A stretch of 64,000 nt of DNA from Elymus sibiricus (taxonomy: Eukaryota; Streptophyta; Magnoliopsida; Poales; Poaceae): positions 287,188,205 to 287,252,204 of the forward strand of contig CM077665.1 of NCBI GenBank assembly GCA_039707655.1. The letters are read 5' to 3'. Position 1 is the first letter of the stretch. Each line of letters opens with the position of its first letter. The translations under genes and the position numbers were made by a program. Shown piece by piece: positions 23,494-36,985 of this stretch. Below the pieces are notes generated by a model that was not told the origin of the DNA, searched no databases, and was given only the letters and a program-made list of their open reading frames with translations.

Positions 23494-26400
23494 ATGGATG
23501 TGTATAGTATAGGGAGCTTGAGTTGTAGATTGCCTATTCTTGATGGGGAGTACTATAGACAATGGAAAACTTTGATGCTTGAGCTATTTAATGAATTTCA
23601 ACTAAGCAAGTTTGTTAAGAACCCCTATGTACCTCCCATTGATCCTTTACATCCCACACACGAAGAGGAAGTTGATATGCTATGCAATCTTAGAACTGTT
23701 AATCTTATCGTTAGAGGATTGCCTAGAACTGTGCTTAACCAAATGAAGAATTTGGAATGTGCTTATACTTTGTGGAATGACTTGGAGAAACGATATCCAA
23801 GTTATTCATTGAAAAATCTTGATGAAATTCTTCATAGAACTATTGCCTTTCACAAAATGACGCCTAGTGATCCCAAGTTTGATGACTATCTATTTGAGCT
23901 TAGAGACCTCATGCGTGCTAAAGGAGATGTCATAACTATCAACAACATCATTATAGAGGCCCTTCACATTCATAAACTTGAACATTGTCATGATCACAAC
24001 ACTAACGAATCTCTTGTTCCTTGTGACGAGGATTTCCCACTTGATGATGACAATGAGGAACATGGCTACTATGAGGAAGATGAGCTGTTCGACATCGAGT
24101 ATGAGAATATCATGAAGAATCTAAGTCTCATGGCAAACTTCAAGGATTACATGTCCGGACGAAAAGAGTGGATTCTCGATAGCGGATGTACCGATCATAT
24201 GACCGGAGATAGAGACATGTTTGATCAAATCACACCAAACCATGGACCGCGAAGGTACGTAACATTTGGAGACAACTCCAAGGGTAAGGTACTTGGTCTT
24301 GGTAAGGTGGCCATATCCCATGATAGCTCTATTCAAAATGTCATGCTTGTTGAATCCCTTGGATAAAATCTTCTTTCCGTATCTAGACTTGCCGACTTTG
24401 GTTTTAATGTGCTATTCACGAAAGTAGATTGCCAAGTGTTTCGTCAAGATAATCATAAAATGGTCTTTACCGGTTTCCGTAGAGGTGATCTATACATTGT
24501 CGATTTCACTAAGAGATCCAAACCTCGTACGTGTCTTATTGCAAAATCTTCTAAAGGTTGGCTTTGGCATAGAAGACTAGGACATGTTGGCATGCGTAAT
24601 CTAGACAAACTTATCAAAGGTGACCATATACTTGGTGTTAAAGATGTTATCTTTGACAAAGATAGACTCTGTAGTGCTTGTCAAGCTGGAAAGCAAGTAG
24701 GTGGAAGTCATCCCGTAAAGAATATCATGACTACTAGGAGACCACTCGAGTTACTTCACATGGCTCTTTTTGGTCCCAATGCTTACAAGAGTCTCGGTGG
24801 AAATTCCTATGGTCTAGTTATAGTTGATGATTTTTCCAGATTTACATGGGTATTCTTTCTTGATGATAAGTCGCAGGTACAAAAGAACTTCAAGAACTTT
24901 GTTCGCAAAGCGCAAAATCAGTTTGAAGTGAAGATCAAGAAGGTTCGGAGCGATAACGGATCGGAGTTCAAGAACACCCATGTAGATACCTTTCTTGACG
25001 AAGAAGGTGTTTCACATGAGTTCTCGGCTATGTACATGCCTCAACAAAATGGAGTTGTTGAGAGAAAGAACCGAACTCTTATTGAGATGGCAAGAACGAT
25101 GCTTGATGAATACAAGACGCCACGACACTTTTGGGCAGAAGCCGTGGAAACACCATGTCATGCCACAAACCGACTCTATCTTCACAAGCTTCTCGGTAAA
25201 ACGGCATACGAGCTACTCACCGGTAACAAACCCCAAGTTGGATACTTTCGAGTATTCGGCTCAAAGTGCTACATTCTTGATAAGCATCGTCATACTAAAT
25301 TTGCTCCTAAATCTCATGAAGGATTCCTACTTGGTTACAGATCGAACTCTCACACTTACCGTGTCTACAACAACTTCACTCGAAAAGTTGAAGAGACGGT
25401 AGATGTGAAGTTTGATGAATCTAATGGTTCTCAAGTCAAACAATTGCCAAATGATGTAGGTGATAAGGACCCTTCGGAAGCTATCCAAGACTTGTCCATC
25501 GGCAAGATTCGTCCCATGGAGGTGAAGGAAAGTACTTCATCAACTCAAGTGGAAGCCCCTACTTCACGTCAAGGTGAACCTCAACACGACATGGAGGCAT
25601 CCACAAGCGGTACACGACAAGATGATGAAGAGGAGGAAGTACATCATGAACATCCAACACAACCTCCGTCACCACCACCTCAAGGAAACGACACCTTTAA
25701 CAACAACGAAGATGAAGGAGATGATGATGATGAAGAAGCTCCACCAACCAACAAGCCTAAGCTACCCCGAGTTCGAGCAAGAGTGACCAAGAATCATCCT
25801 TTAAACCAAATATTTGGTGACATACAAACCGGGAGAATCACTCGCTCTAAAACTCGCTTAGCTAACTTTTGTGAGCATTATTCTTTCATCTCTAGCATTG
25901 AACCCTTGAAGGTAGAACAAGCTCTTGAAGACCCGTATTGGGTGAACGCAATGCATGAAGAGCTTCACAACTTTGAGAGGAATGAAGTGTGTACACTCAT
26001 AGAGAAGCCCAAGGATGAGCACAACATCATCGGAACCAAATGGGTGTTTCGAAACAAGCAAGACGAAGACGGTCAAGTCGTACGCAACAAGGCACGTCTC
26101 GTAGCCCAAGGATATACGCAAGTCAAAAGTATGGACTACGGTGAGACCTATGCCCCCGTCGCTAGACTTGAAGCTATTCACATTCTTCTTGCTTATGCTA
26201 GTCACCATGATATCACGCTTTATCAAATGGACATTAAAAGTGCATTTTTAAATGGTGAGATTGAAGAGAAGTCTATGTTAAGCAACCACCTGGTTTTGTG
26301 AATCCTAAGAAACCCAATCAGGTCTACAAGCTTCGTAAAGCCCTTTATGGTCTTAAACAAGCTCCACGTGCTTGGTACAAATGCTTAACGAAGTTTCTCA

Positions 26401-27435
26401 TTGAAAAAGGTTTTGAAATTGGTAAAATTGACGCAACCTTATTCACAAAGAGAGTTAATGGTGAACTATTTGTGTGCCAAATCTATGTGGATGATATTAT
26501 CTTTGGATCTACTAACCCACAATTTAGTGAAAGATTTGGAAAGTTGATGTCCGAGAAGTATGAGATGTCCATGATGTGTGAGCTGAAATTCTTTCTTGGC
26601 TTGCAAATCAAGCAAACAAGAGAAGGAACTTTCATCTCTCAAACCAAGTATACTAAGGACTTGATCAAGAAGTTCAACATGCAAGAGTGCAAAGGTATGA
26701 AAACTCCTATGCCTACTAGTGGACATGTTGATCTTACCAAGGAGGACGAACCGGTTGATCAAAAGGTTTATCGATCTATGATTGGTTCATTGCTATATCT
26801 ATGTGCCTCCCGTCCCGATATTATGCTTAGTGTTTGCATGTGTGCTAGATATCAAGCTGCACCTAAAGAGTGTCATCTTTTGGCAGTGAAACGTATTGTG
26901 AGATATTTGATACAAACACCAAACTTTGGCATTTGGTATCCCAAGGGATCTTCCTTTAACCTTGTTGGCTATTCCGATTCGGACTATGCCGGGACAAGGT
27001 TGATAGAAAATCCACCTCGGGTACATGTCAATTTCTTGGTAGATCTCTTGTGTCTTGGTCCTCCAAGAAACAAAACTCGATATCTCTATCTACCGCCGAA
27101 GCGGAGTATATTGCTGCCGGATCATGTTGTGCACAATTACTATGGATGACACAAACGCTTAAGGATTATGGAATTCATGTTAAAATGTTCCATTACTTTG
27201 TGACAATGAAAGTTCTATTAAAATTGGACATAATCCTGTGCAACATTCTCGAACTAAACATATTCAAGTAAGACATCATTTCATTCGTGATCCTGTTGCC
27301 AAAGGAGATATTGATCTTAAGCATGTTCGTACCAACAAGCAATTGGCCGATATCTTTACTAAGCCACTTGATGAGAAAATGTTTTGTCACTTGAGGAGTG
27401 AGTTGAACATCATTGATGCTTCAAACTTGAGTTAG
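23494..27435 (+). pseudogene. Element 3 gag-pol, Sirevirus-like, with a stop and three frameshifts
   Basis: It starts at an ATG (MDVYSIGSLSC). Gag is only about 220 residues before the protease and shows no CCHC zinc knuckle, shorter than usual for the clade. Protease has LDSG (Asp at 24178-24180). A TAA follows at 24364-24366, in frame with what comes after. Integrase shows WHRRLGHVG and CSACQAGKQ. At 24763-24765, where the first catalytic Asp of the DDE triad is expected (HM-x-LFGP), the codon is GCT (Ala). The later Asp and Glu are present (VDDFSRF, DNGSEF). Reverse transcriptase is split by a frameshift near 26268 and has YVDD at 26484-26495. Two more frameshifts fall in RNase H, near 26993 and 27185. 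The final frame ends at 27435. All three shifts are consistent with single-base losses. This copy is inactive. Confidence 0.94.
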
Positions 27436-29441
27436 ACTCACTCGGTTGCATGCAGGGCATGAGCTTACTTGATACTTCCATGATACTCTTGACATGTTAT
27501 CTTATACCATGGAATTCTATGCTCCCTTGTATTGCATCTAACCCTCTTGTAGGTACTTGGAAGAACCTCATTCCACAAGATTGCCAAAAACTCCAATCAT
27601 AAGCAATCTTGTCATGACCAAGTATCCACAACCTCTCTTGATGATGGAAGGAAGAAGACAACTCAACCATATCCTTGACATATATTTGATGTGATCATAT
27701 TTGCTAATTCTCAATTGATATCATGTCAAAAGGATATATATTGTTCTTCCTTGCATGACTAACCTGTGCAGGTGACAAGTGTACTAAAATGAGAAGGATT
27801 GCTCCAAACTCAAGATGATCTTCATCAACCTCGAGCATCCTCAACAAGTTCACCTACAAGCCACGTCATCAACATCACTCAAAGGTATGTACTCATATCC
27901 TTGAAATAGCTTTACTCCAAGTCATGAGATAAAGCAACTCAAGTGATATGAAAACTTTAAAATGCTTAATCAAAAAATGGTAACCCCATTTTGAGCTTAA
28001 CGATTAGTATGACCTATGATCAAGTACTCTTGCTTGGCTCCTAAGTCAATATACTCTAATATAGGTGACCTAGTCACCGCCCATCATGTAGTTAAGAATC
28101 TTGGATGGTTCATTCTCTATTTTGGAAGATTTATTGGAACCACTCAAATCTTCTCTAGCTGATATCTCTTTGTAAAGTCTTTTGCATTTTCCTTGAAATT
28201 TTCTTTCGACACCTTGTTACAAGTTTTCTAAAATAATTTGCAAGTTTCTCAAACATTGCCAAGTTTCTATTTTAGCCTCGAAGCCGCTGATATAGACAAC
28301 TCGGTTCTACCGAATTAGCAGATGAGCTGCAAAACAACATCTCGGTACCACCGACTTGTTTGTCTTGGAGCTACCGATTTGATATCTTCTCTAGTCTGTA
28401 TTCACATTAGTGAATCTTTGTTTCCTTAGAGATCCCATTGTGATATTTTCAATTCTTCGATGATCCCTTCTATTTTAAAAAAAATCTTTAGGGAGAGAAA
28501 CTTTATTCAAGGATCCCTAACTCAAAGGAGGAGAAGTCTTACAAGCTCATAGCTTAGACAAAGGGAGAGAAATTATTTTCAATGATTCCCTCAATTTTCA
28601 TTTCTATGATCCCTACGATCTATGACCCTTGTTCTCAAGGATCCCTTCTTAATCAATGATCCCTGTATCTGACCCTGTGTATGACCTTTTTGGAAATTAA
28701 TGCCAAAGGGGGGAGAAATACCAAAGCTTCAAAGCTAAAGGGGGAGATACATGCTTATGCAAAGGGGGAGATATAATCAAGGGGGAGAGGAGAATATGAA
28801 AAGTTTATACTTATATAGACAATGTGAGAACACCAACGTAGGGGGAGGAACATATGTTTGGAAGAAAATATGTTTATTTCACTTGACTACTCATGTTAGA
28901 GTTTTCTCACCCTATCCAATCCCAATATCTACATGCTAAGATTCAGGGGCAGAGGATGATAAACTATTTTCATATCTAAGGGGAGAAAGGTCTAAATGAT
29001 CTTGGAGACATATCAATCTTAAAGAATACTATCATCTGTATGTTCTCCATATCTTGGTACTATTGAGCTCTATTGCCTTTTGACCAGTAGAATATTCTTG
29101 TGTTTCCTAACATTGTTTTCTCAAGTGTGTTTCTACTACAAGAATGATCAAGAACTCAAGGTAAGTATATGCATCATATCCTTGATCAAGATGATCTCTT
29201 GCTTCTTGCACATATTGTTTGCAAGGGTGAAGTCTTGAACAAGGATACACATGACTCATTTTATCCCTTCCACCATATGTGTGTCCATGCATTTCAAGGA
29301 AACTATCCTTTAAAGGGATTGCACACATTTAGGGGGAGCAAGTCTAAGTCATGTGTCTCCTAAAGTCTTCATTATATCCATGCATATCTTTATTTGAAGC
29401 TTTGATTGTATGTTGTCGTCAATTACCAAAAAGGGGGAGAT
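27436..29441 (+). other. Element 3 3' untranslated region with repeated polypurine tracts
   Basis: About 2 kb without coding text. From about 28690 it carries repeated purine runs of the type AAAGGGGGAGA: near 28708, 28738, 28760, 28779, 28840, 28979, 29331 and finally 29429-29440, directly before the 3' LTR, which should be the working primer. Multiple conserved polypurine tracts in this position are a described feature of Sireviruses. No envelope-like frame was recognised. Confidence 0.8.
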
Positions 29442-31113
29442 TGAAAGCACAACATGCTCCCTTGGTGGTTTTGATAATTCATGACAACATACATTGTCTC
29501 TTCGACTAATACTTTTACCTAGTGTATTTCAGATAAAAGTCCATTGAGGAAGAAGGGTTGGCAAAAGGATTGTGGAGATACCCCAAGTTGCAAGGAAATG
29601 GATTGGCAAAGCTTCAAGCAAGAGGACTCTACATTTTACTTTGTGAGAAATCACTTTGAGTCCATAGGAAAGCCAATACTATTAAAAGGGGGTAAGGTAC
29701 TGTTGGTGAACAAGATGCTCCACGTGCACAAGAGATAGTCACCAAAAACACCCACAAGCTCTTCCACAAAAAGTCTGTCCAAAGCCATATATCCAAAATC
29801 GGTGCAACCAACACTTCCCACTCGGTCCCACCGATTCCCAAACTCAGACAGAAACATGCCAAACCCTAGCCAGTCGGTGCAACCGATTCTGCATCGGTGC
29901 CACCGGGTTTAGGTTGCCAACTCTCTGTTTAGCTATTTTCAGTCTTCGGTACCACCGAGATTTGCCAGTCGGTCTCACCGAGTTTCTGGACCAACTCTCT
30001 GGATAGCCATTCACAACAATCGGTACTACTGAGAATTGTGGATCGGCGCCACCGAGTTTCTGGACCAACTCTCTGGTAAGCCATGGTCAAGAATCGGTAC
30101 CACCGAGACGTGAGAATCGGCATCACCGAGTTTGCGCAATCTGACCGTTGGTCACCTGATCGGTATCACCGAGATTTATATATCGGTCTCACCGAGATTC
30201 AAAAGTTGTAACCTTTTGGTCACTTCGGTACCACTGAGATTAACACATCGGTGTCACCGAGTTGGTCACTTTAGGTGTAAAGGTTGGATTTTTGGGGATG
30301 CCTATATATACCCTTCACCACCACCCACTCGAAAGAGAAGCACTCAGAACTATTCCATACTTGCCCCATCATATTTTCTGAGAGAGAGCCACCTACTCAT
30401 GTGTTGAGATCAAGCCATTCCACTCCATCCTTATGAATCTTGATATCTAGCGTCCCCAAGTTGCTTGCCACCAAATCAATCTCTTCCACCATAGCCAAAT
30501 CTGTGAGAGAGTGATTATGTGTTGAGGAGTCTATCATCTTGAAGCACAAGAGCAAGGAGTTCACCGACATTGCCGAGCCTATTACCTTTTGGAGGGTGGT
30601 GCCTCCTGGATTGGTTAGGTGTGACTTGGGAGCCTCCTACTTCTTGTTGTGGAGTTGAACCAAGATGTTTGTACGGGCAAGGAGATCGCCTACTTCGTGA
30701 AGATCTACCCATACTGAGGCTAGTCCTTCGTGGACGGAAGCCGTTATGGAATAGTCAAGGTTGCTACTTCGTGGACCCTTATGGGTGGAGCCCTCCGTGG
30801 ACTCTCGGGACCGTTACCCTCCGTGGGTTGAAGACTCCATAAACGTGGATGTATGATAGCACCACCTATCGGAACCACGGGAAAAATCTTCGTGTCCCTC
30901 ATGCGTTTGATCTTCCTATCTCAACTCTTTACTTCCATGTGCAATGTCTTTACTTTCCGCTGCCTTACTTGTTGACATGCATGTGAAGGGTGTGCTAGAC
31001 TTGCTATAATTGTTAAAATCTGCCAACCAATTAACTTGGGAAAAGGTTAGGTTTTAAATTACTGCTAGTAGTCTATTCACCTCCCCTCTAGACACACTTC
31101 TAGTTATCCCTCA
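29442..31113 (+). repeat. Element 3 3' LTR
   Basis: 1672 bp, from TGAAAGCACAACATG to TTATCCCTCA, uninterrupted. It shows what the 5' LTR looked like before element 2 landed. Confidence 0.94.
30303..30310 (+). promoter_or_regulatory. Predicted TATA box of element 3 3' LTR
   Basis: TATATATA in GATGCCTATATATACCC, equivalent to 22627-22634. Confidence 0.55.
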
Positions 31114-31118
31114 CTAAG

Positions 31119-31536
31119 TTAGTCATCGCACACGGTTTCAATCTAGGAAAATAACCGAGTTTGTAGGTGGGGTCCACATTTCCATTTTCGTGTGACACCT
31201 GAATTTGTTACCACGTTCAACAAGTTTCAAGCTAAGTCTAGCATTTTTTACAGTAATATGCATCGTGTTAAAAATTGCCAAGACTCACGCGTAGTTGTGC
31301 GTCTTGTGGGAAAACGGTTGGTATTAGTAATTAAATGGTGTGTGAAGTCTAAGATAAGCATAAATATTCCATCAACCAAACTGGTTGCAGCTCAAGACTC
31401 CATTTACCTTGCACAACATAGTTCATAACACAAAGTCTCACCAATATCTAGATCAACAAATAATAAACATACACAAGCATAGATATAAGGCGCACAAACT
31501 AGATGGCTAGGGTAGTGTTGGACATATATATGTAAC
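31119..31536. other. No gene recognised
   Basis: Continues the host sequence interrupted at 12936. The phrase CGCACACGGTTT (31127-31138) recurs at 43671, so part may belong to the same DNA-transposon-like repeat; not resolved. Confidence 0.4.
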
Positions 31537-32651
31537 TCAATTCGGATCGAACCCACGAACAATGTAAACTTTCTCCAGGTACTCCGCGTAGGCGGCGTGC
31601 GCCACCCTGCGAGAATACTTCTGCGTGAAAGAGCCAATAGCTCGTCCTCTTGCTTGTGCCAGAACCCTCGCAAACACGGTGTTAAGCGTTTGGTTGCAGA
31701 ACGAGCATCCGAAGCTCCCATTCCAGGTCCTGATACGACGCTCATGTTGTCCCGCATAGAGCTCTGTAAGCTTTTGTTTCTTGTACCTCCTCTGGACAAT
31801 TTATAGCTGTCGACATCATCAGATAGTACCTATACATATAATAAAAAATGTGATATAGATGAATGGAATGCATAAAATGAGAGCACACACAATGTAGTGC
31901 AACAAAGTTATTAACTCGTGACTATAAATGCATGAACTGATAATTGTCAAAATAAACTAGGAACTTTCAACTAAATACAACTCCCTACATCACAAAATTA
32001 AGTAGTGATCTAAATGCTCTTATATTTAATTACACATGGGGTACATGTATAATCATGTATGTAGGCCATTCAAATTGATTCTAAAATCTAGCTACGGATT
32101 ATTAGCACAATCATTAATCCTAGACGGATTATTGGTAAAATGATCGTTCGTGCAGATCAAACATTAAATCACAATAACCCTAGACAGATTATTAGTATAA
32201 TCATTCGTACAAATCTCACTTATCTACATCACTCATCATTTACCTATCGAACAATCAATAAGTAAACTACACGGATCTATCGAGACTTGCCATGATTTCA
32301 TGGATTGAAATAACATAAACCCCGGGCTTTCTATTCCAAAAAGGAGGAAACAGAACTAATCGGAGATACCCTAGGATATATCTACCAAAATAGGGGTCTA
32401 ACCGGTTCTCCTTCGTCGTCGCTGGATTCGTCATCGGAGAAGTCGTAGTAGTCTCTGTCCACCACCGCCTCCGGCTGGGGAGGCATCGCAGTAGCTACAA
32501 AGTCAAGGTCGTGCTTCTATCCGCGTGAGACCTCATCGGCGGCGAGGGAAACCTCATCACCCAACATCAAGAGATGCTTAGGTGCTTCGCCAGCCCCGAC
32601 TTTTAACCCTGCATCATCACTCCCTCCCATGATGCGATTGTTCGTCGCCAT
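31537..32651 (-). pseudogene. Two-exon gene relic of unknown function with a CxxC motif
   Basis: Exon 1 runs from ATG at 32649-32651 (MATNNRIMGGSDDAG) to about 32403. It has one TAG after DEVSRG and an acidic tail (DYYDFSDDESSDDEGEP). The donor is GT at 32402-32401. The acceptor is at 31831-31830. Exon 2 (31829-31537) starts in phase with DDVDSYKLSR, shifts frame near 31795, then reads RYKKQKLTELYAGQHERRIR, FGCSFCNQTLN and HAAYAEYLEKVYIV to a TGA. The paired cysteines (CSFC) in the FGCSFCN context recall plant zinc-finger domains of the XS type, but this is only a resemblance. The correct exon phase and typical exon compositions argue for a real gene that has decayed by one stop and one frameshift. 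Confidence 0.5.
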
Positions 32652-33499
32652 CTGATACATTTCCGAGAGCATTGACGACTGGGAACAGCGACGAGGATGC
32701 AGGCCATGCATAGCGAGATTGGGAAGTGCGGTCGCCTGTTATAACCAGCGGCACATGCACGATTAATATGGAGTGGTCGGGGGCTAGGTGGGAGGCGTAA
32801 AAGGGCTCGCCTCCCGGTGAGCCCCCGTGCCGGACTTCTCGAATGTCTCCCGTCGTTTCACACCCCTGCTCGCACGTCTCTCGGTGAGCCTGCATAGCAG
32901 ACTGGTCGCATGCATCCCGTCAATGCACACGCATGCTCACATGCCTCCCGGTTAGCCTGAGCATCGTACTGCTCGCACACCTCGCCGTTAGCATGAGTAG
33001 TGCACTGCTCGCATGCGTCCCGTCAACTCACGTCCGCTGGTACGACACGTTTAATATATTGTTAGGCTAACACACATGGTTTTGGTAATTTAATTGTTTG
33101 CGACAATAATGTGACATGTATGTGTATCAACCTTTGATAATCTCACGTTTGTGAGAAGAGTATATCAAAACTTGTCTCCAATTTGGCCAAAAAATATCAC
33201 AACCTATTGGTGTCATATATCATGAAACAAACATGCCAAGTTTCATGAATTTCAACTCAGTTTTGGATTTACTTGAATTTTAAAACAAATATTTTCAACT
33301 TTTCCCACGACGCCAAGATGTTTGAGATTTCTTGCCATTATTTGCATGGAGACTAAACATGAACCCAAGGGTGCATATGATTTTCCCCATTAAATTCCTA
33401 GAAACTAAATTAATGTATAAAAATATCGAATGATCTACGAAAAATTTCTAATCTTAACACAAACTCATATGTCCCATGTTCACTGCATTAATAGTTTGA
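32652..33499. other. No gene recognised beyond a short repeat
   Basis: GC-rich to about 33035, which could include the promoter of the relic at 31537-32651, then AT-rich. The degenerate repeat at 32865-33032 is listed separately. Confidence 0.45.
32865..33032. repeat. Degenerate short tandem repeat, about 35-60 bp units
   Basis: Successive blocks starting GCTCGCACGTCTC, GCTCACATGCCTCCCG, GCTCGCACACCTCGCCG and GCTCGCATGCGTCCCG, each followed by a variant of GTTAGCCTGAG...CACTG. Four or five imperfect copies with drifting spacing. Confidence 0.5.
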
Positions 33500-35011
<1,512 letters not shown>

Positions 35012-35885
35012 TGATATGTCTCCAACGTATCTATAATGTTTTATTGTTCCATGCTGATATATTATCATTCTAGGATACTTTTTGGGTCTTTATTTACCAA
35101 TTTATAATATTTTTGAGCACTAACCTATTGGCCTAGTGCCCAGTGCCAGTTGTTGTTTGCTGCATGTTTTTGCCTCTTCAGGTTTATAGTACCAAACGAA
35201 GTCCAATTGCCACGAAACTTTTTGATGATTTTTTCTGGACTATAAGAAGACCTAGAAGCTTCGGAAGGAGGCCAGGAGGTGCACGAGGGACCCACCACAC
35301 ATCAGGGCGCACCCTGGGGGGGTCGCGCCCTGATATGTGGTGGCCCCCTCGGCTGCCTCCCAACGTCCCTCTTCGGCCTATAAATTCTCTAATATTTCAA
35401 AAATCCTGAAGGCAGCCCGAAACCCTTTTCCCGCCGCCGCAAGTCTCTGTTCCATCGCGAGGCCATCTGGAGCTCTGTTCCGACACCCTGTTGGAGGGGG
35501 GATCGATCATGGAGGGCCTCTTCATCAACCTTGCTGCCCTCATGATGATGTGTGAGTAATTCACCACAGACCTACGAGTCCATAGCTAATACCTAGATGG
35601 CAAGCTCTCTCTCTCTTATGATCTTAATGATCATCACATCTTCACTTCGATCTACCCGATGTAATCCTATTGTGTGGTGTGTTTGTTGCGATCCGATGAA
35701 TTGTGGTTTTATGTTCAGATTATTCATGAAAAGTATTTGAGATACCTCTGATATATATTGTCTCTTAATTGCATGATCATTATAGCTTCGTAATGCTCTC
35801 CGATCTATTGATGTGTTTTGTCCAAGTAGATTGATATTTCATCGGTGGGAGTGGTGCGTTGTGGTAGCACTACAAGGAGAAAGCC

Positions 35886-36250
35886 TATAGATAGGATTTT
35901 AGCAGTAGCGCTGGAAAGAGGGAAAGCGCTATTGCTAAGTAGTAGTAGCGCGGGAAACCTACCAGCGCTACAAGTAGACAAGTAGCAGTAGCGCGGGCTA
36001 CCAAACAAGCGCTACTAATAAGTGGTCCCGTTGCTAGTGCCAGTGGCTACCTGTAGTTGTAGCGGCTGTCCAAAACCGGCGCTACTACTACTGCCATAGC
36101 AGTAGCGTGTGTCTGTGGACCACAGCTACCGCTATGGTTGTACGTTGCCAGCAGGTGGGCCCTGATTAGCAGCAGCGCTGGGTTTCCGACCTGCGCTACT
36201 GCTATGATGCTTAGCAGTAGCGGATTTCTGTTCCAGCGCTACTGCTTCTC
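35886..36250. repeat. CACTA left subterminal repeats
   Basis: About a dozen copies of the core AGTAGCG(C) or its complement, many as AGCAGTAGCGCTGG. In CACTA elements such motifs bind the transposase. Confidence 0.85.
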
Positions 36251-36627
36251 GTCGCAGCCACCTACCACCCTCCCCCACTGTCTCCCTCTCTCCCCATTCG
36301 ATCCCCTCTCCCTCTCATCAGTCCCTTTCCCCCGACCGCCGCCGTCGCCCTCGCCTCTCGATGCCACCACCGTCGCGCCCCCTCCCTCACCGTCTCCCTC
36401 GACAGCCACCGTCGCCATCGCCTCTCGATGCCGCCACCGTCGCGCCCCCTCCCTCGCCGTATCCTACCCCCGATCCCCGACCGGACACCACCACCGTTGC
36501 CCCCTCCCTCACTGTCGCGCCCCCTCCCTCCACAGGTAGCCCCTACTCCCTCCTTACTCCCTCTTCCCTCTCCCCTCACTCCCTTCACCCCCCTCTCGCA
36601 TCTGGCCATTTTGTAATATTAGGGGGG
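36251..36627. other. C-rich, low-complexity region inside CACTA
   Basis: Runs such as CGCCACCGTCGCGCCCCCTCCCTC repeat two or three times. Proline/arginine-rich frames here are compositional. It may act as promoter or 5' leader for the gene downstream, but no TATA box was identified. Confidence 0.4.
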
Positions 36628-36712
36628 TTAGGTTGATTCTAGGGTTAATTAGGTTGATTCTAGGGTTAATTAGGTTGATTCTAGGGTTAGGTTGATTCTA
36701 GGGTTAGGTTTG
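36628..36712. repeat. Minisatellite with TAGGGTT core
   Basis: GTTGATTCTAGGGTTAATTAG (21 bp) repeats, with a shorter 15-bp version (GTTGATTCTAGGGTTAG) in the last units; about four copies. The core resembles the plant telomere repeat, but the period does not. Confidence 0.8.
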
Positions 36713-36985
36713 TTAGCTAAATTAGTTTAGAGCAAAATATGAATGTGCCCAAGTTCCCAGGTACTTTGAAGTGTTTGATAATTGTGCCCAAGTGCCCTAT
36801 ATAATTGTGCCCAAGTGCCCTATTAGGACAGAAATTTAGCTCGGTTTCAAATTAGGACAGAAATTTAGGTAGGCTAAATTTAGTTTCAAATATTGTGAAG
36901 AAAAACCGTATTGCATTTTCTTCAAGTTCTATATTTTTCTTACTGTTATATGCAAATGATCCGAGTGGCCTATGTTTCGGCGAAA

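Larger units (their letters stand above)
12937..31113 (+). mobile_element. Element 3: Sirevirus-like Copia, interrupted by element 2
   Basis: LTRs start TGAAAGCACAACATG and end ATCCCTCA. Flanking duplication is CTATG (12932-12936) against CTAAG (31114-31118), one mismatch. The primer site TGGTATCAGAGC (initiator Met tRNA type) follows the 5' LTR. Order is gag-PR-IN-RT-RH, then a 2-kb untranslated region with repeated GGGGGAG tracts, a hallmark of the Sirevirus/SIRE (Maximus, Opie, SIRE1) clade. Excluding element 2, the LTRs are 1674 and 1672 bp and differ at roughly 3% of sites in the part compared by eye. Coding capacity is lost (see its gag-pol entry). Confidence 0.93.

Noticed and set aside
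36262..36616. Proline-rich and Gly/Arg-rich frames on both strands
   Set aside because: Explained by C-rich low-complexity DNA inside the CACTA; no motif or codon structure.
36628..36712. Interstitial telomere
   Set aside because: The 21- and 15-bp periods with a single TAGGGTT per unit do not fit arrays of the 7-bp plant telomere repeat.
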